Positions 62,017 to 64,000 of a stretch of 64,000 nt of DNA are shown in pieces. Each line of letters begins with the position of its first letter. Position 1 is the first letter of the stretch. The notes under the pieces were generated by a model, which saw nothing but the letters and a program-made list of their open reading frames with translations, ran no database searches and was not told the origin of the DNA. Source of the stretch: CAVYUC01 sp963816685. Its GTDB lineage: Bacteria; Bacteroidota; Bacteroidia; Bacteroidales; Prolixibacteraceae. The stretch covers positions 124,001 to 188,000 of the forward strand of contig CAWFMB010000004.1 in assembly GCA_963816685.1 (NCBI GenBank), written 5' to 3'. The position numbers were made by a program, and so were the translations under genes.

Positions 62017-63127
62017 TCAGGCTTTTTTAATTATCAGACCATCCAGATGTTTAATTTTATCTTTCCTGCCGGTATTTTTAAACCAAAGAAGAAATGCAGG
62101 TATTGCTGATAAAACAATGCTTGCCAGAAAGAAAATTAAAAACTGATAATTTACATTAAACTTGTAATTATTACAAGAAAATGCAACAATGATAAGGGCT
62201 GCATTTGAAAAAACAATGATTAAGGTAACTTTAAAATGGTGGGGTACAAGTTGCAGCAGACGATGATGGATGTGATTGTTATCCGGTGAGAACGGAGATC
62301 TTTTATTTTTAATGCGTATTGTCATTACACGGATTGTGTCGATCATTGGGACAAGGATAACCACGAATGAAACAGCCGGTGCAGCATGAATTCCGTAAGG
62401 TACTGAACTAACGATATTCAGTTCATTAAATTTGATGACAAGTGTGGAAATTATTAATCCAACAACAAGTGAACCTGTATCGCCCATAAACAATTTGTTT
62501 TTATGGCCAAACACATTGTACACGAAAAAACCGGCGAGACTGCCTACCAAAGCAAAAGACATAACTGAAAATGGTATCTGTCCGGCTAAATAGAACCATA
62601 CACCAAAGACAGTTGCTGAAAGCATTGCCAAACCTGAGGCAAGTCCGTCAATTCCATCAATCAGGTTAAATGCATTGATAATAACAATCATCACAAAAAG
62701 AGTGAGCAACTGAACCAAATACATCATTTATATGATGGATTCCCAGGATACCGTGTAAATTGGTAAAATGAAGGTTTCCAAGAGTAACCACTATTAAAGA
62801 CGCGAATATCTGGACCAAAAGTTTTTTATTTGCCGAAATGGTAATCAAATCATCTTTTAATCCAATCAGAAATAAGATTATTGCAGCAGCAACAATATAT
62901 TTTAATGAATCGAAACTAAAGCCATCAGAAGCAATAATTGCGCTCAGGGTAAATCCAAAAAATATGGCAACTCCTCCCAGCGGCGGAACAACCTGTTTGT
63001 GAATTTTTCTTTCATCGAAAGTATCAAACAGATTTTTAGCACGGGCAACTCTTAATACCGGGGGTATGGCAATAAAAACAAGAACCAGACCTATAACAAA
63101 TGCCGCTATTATTAAAAGAATCTCCAT
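62017..63127 (-). pseudogene. WecA/MraY-type undecaprenyl-phosphate sugar-1-P transferase, frameshifted
   Basis: This family of polytopic membrane enzymes starts lipid-linked glycan synthesis (O-antigen, capsule or teichoic-type polymers). The first half (63127 to about 62725) starts MEILLIIAAF and includes KIHKQVVPPLGGVAIF and GLKDDLITIS; the second half continues one frame over: LLTLFVMIVIINAFNLIDGIDGLASG in pieces, MGDTGSLV, and the cytoplasmic DNNHIHHRLL motif. Joining YL-V-Q-L-L to HHIND at 62722-62730 needs removal of one base in the ATGATG region. Together the halves give a normal length of about 370 residues. Likely an assembly error or a recent mutation. It neighbours a Wzi-like gene. 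Confidence 0.88.
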
Positions 63128-63324
63128 ATGTTTTGTTGTTAGGTAATGGGTATTTTTTAAAAAAAAACATGCAAACAAATGTTTTTCAAAACATTAAAAC
63201 AAGCACATTATTTGGTTTGTAAATTTTAAAAGCCGATTTTGTTAAAAATTCAAAAATTTCCATAAAAGTAGAAAAAAAATGTTTTTACTGCACCGAAAAA
63301 GAAGGTTTTTTACTAACAGGCTTA

Positions 63325-64000
63325 TTAAATGTCCACTGTTAAGCCAAAGTTAATTGTTAATAATGATTTACTTGAAGGTGATTCAACGCCGCTTAAATTG
63401 CTTTCCCACCAGGTTCTTGAATAACCCATAGAACCAAAAATCCGAAAATAGTTGAGGTAGCTGACCCACCTTACCTTGTAATCGGCACGTAGTTCCGAAA
63501 ACAATGTGTAATCATAAATTCCATCGTTTGTAAAATCCAGTAACGGATATTTATATATTTCACCAAACTGGTGCCGGTAAACATCGCCAAAAATTTGATA
63601 AGTGTCTCCGGCCAAATCATTTGTTCCGTGAATGATGAACCGGTTATCCAGTTTGACCGTCAGGTCGGGAATTGCAATGTTGATTAAGTTTATCCTGAAT
63701 TCACCTGAATTGGGTGGCAAATAAAATCCGAGGTTGGCTTCATCATGTGTGTAAGTCATATCCAGCGGGCGTTGTGAACCAAATGTGTTAAAGTCACTTT
63801 CAGGGTAATGTGTATATACAAACGGAGTGACGCGGGTATAGCTGATTTGTGCTAGTGTTTGCGGAATGATATGGCTGAGCAGGTTTGTATTCCAGCCCAG
63901 TTGCCATGCATAGCGGTTGCGTGGCATTTTTAGCAATTGCCCTTTTTCGGTAAAACTAAATTCATCAATAAAAAAATTAACCCATGTTTTCCCGGTGGCA
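63325..64000 (-). CDS. Wzi-like capsule-assembly outer membrane beta-barrel protein, C-terminal part
   Basis: The frame is open to the right edge, so the N-terminal part lies outside the window (about 224 codons are seen). The beginning reads WVNFFIDEFSFTEKG and then RNRYAWQLGWNT, which recalls the FIDEF...NKYAWQLG pattern of Wzi-family proteins in Bacteroidota; ISYTRVTPFVYTHYPESDF and GANFYLP-like LGFYLPPNSGEF also fit. The last strands alternate (YNYFRIFGSMGYSRTWW-like, ending LLTINFGLTVDI), as expected for a barrel end. Wzi binds capsular polysaccharide at the surface; the nearby WecA-like gene fits such a role. Confidence 0.65.
   Translation of the reverse strand, partial: ATGKTWVNFFIDEFSFTEKGQLLKMPRNRYAWQLGWNTNLLSHIIPQTLAQISYTRVTPFVYTHYPESDFNTFGSQRPLDMTYTHDEANLGFYLPPNSGEFRINLINIAIPDLTVKLDNRFIIHGTNDLAGDTYQIFGDVYRHQFGEIYKYPLLDFTNDGIYDYTLFSELRADYKVRWVSYLNYFRIFGSMGYSRTWWESNLSGVESPSSKSLLTINFGLTVDI

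Overview
The window comes from a Bacteroidota bacterium, most likely a marine or sediment polysaccharide degrader of the Marinilabiliales/Prolixibacteraceae type (the order is inference). The signs are a SusC/SusD pair under an ECF sigma/FecR couple, type IX secretion (T9SS) C-terminal sorting domains, DUF4974, DUF2807, DUF4293 and WbqC proteins, an AT-rich composition, and promoters of the Bacteroidota form TTG-N17-19-TAnnTTTG. No rRNA, tRNA or CRISPR array was seen.

Bases 1-14064 are a polysaccharide-utilisation-like locus: the end of an ECF sigma factor, a FecR anti-sigma factor, SusC, SusD, and then a four-gene run of a beta-propeller protein, an exported polysaccharide pyruvyl transferase-like protein, a Tat-exported protein with two FAD modules, and a small protein carrying a DATSGAT motif of the kind that ApbE flavinylates. 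Read together, the last genes suggest extracytoplasmic flavin redox chemistry on the imported glycan. This is the least familiar part of the window.

Bases 14065-34640 are accessory and full of debris: a cstA fragment, a large T9SS propeller protein, a HigBA toxin-antitoxin pair, an AAA/DUF4143 ATPase that is frameshifted and lies among relics of the GH9 gene found 10 kb away, and a C-terminal scrap of another hydrolase-like gene. Intact or nearly intact genes are a molybdopterin hydroxylase subunit without its iron-sulphur partner, an MFS transporter, a Gfo/Idh/MocA oxidoreductase, a UroD-type methyltransferase, a frameshifted DUF6807 lipoprotein, a GH9 endoglucanase-like enzyme and a GH92 alpha-mannosidase-like enzyme. 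The GH9 and GH92 enzymes act on plant-like or glycoprotein glycans outside the cell or at its surface; the preceding cassette probably handles a small catabolic intermediate.

Bases 34640-36020 hold no gene but contain a 90-bp tandem array with a 180-bp higher-order pattern and a palindromic block of 11-bp repeats. Bases 36021-64000 are mainly core genome: a LytTR regulator, a class IV aminotransferase, DUF72, an iron-dependent alcohol dehydrogenase, an S41 peptidase, the c-di-AMP phosphodiesterase PgpH, an NlpC/P60 hydrolase, a Nudix hydrolase, the dapB-lepB-lapA-wbqC run, a HAD phosphatase, an M16 peptidase, a glycosyltransferase, a MurU-like nucleotidyltransferase, an AddA/RecB-like helicase-nuclease, a frameshifted WecA/MraY-type transferase and a Wzi-like outer membrane protein cut by the right edge.

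Four genes (ATPase, DUF6807, GH92, WecA-like) are each broken by what looks like a single-base indel, so either assembly errors or real decay must be considered when using this annotation.
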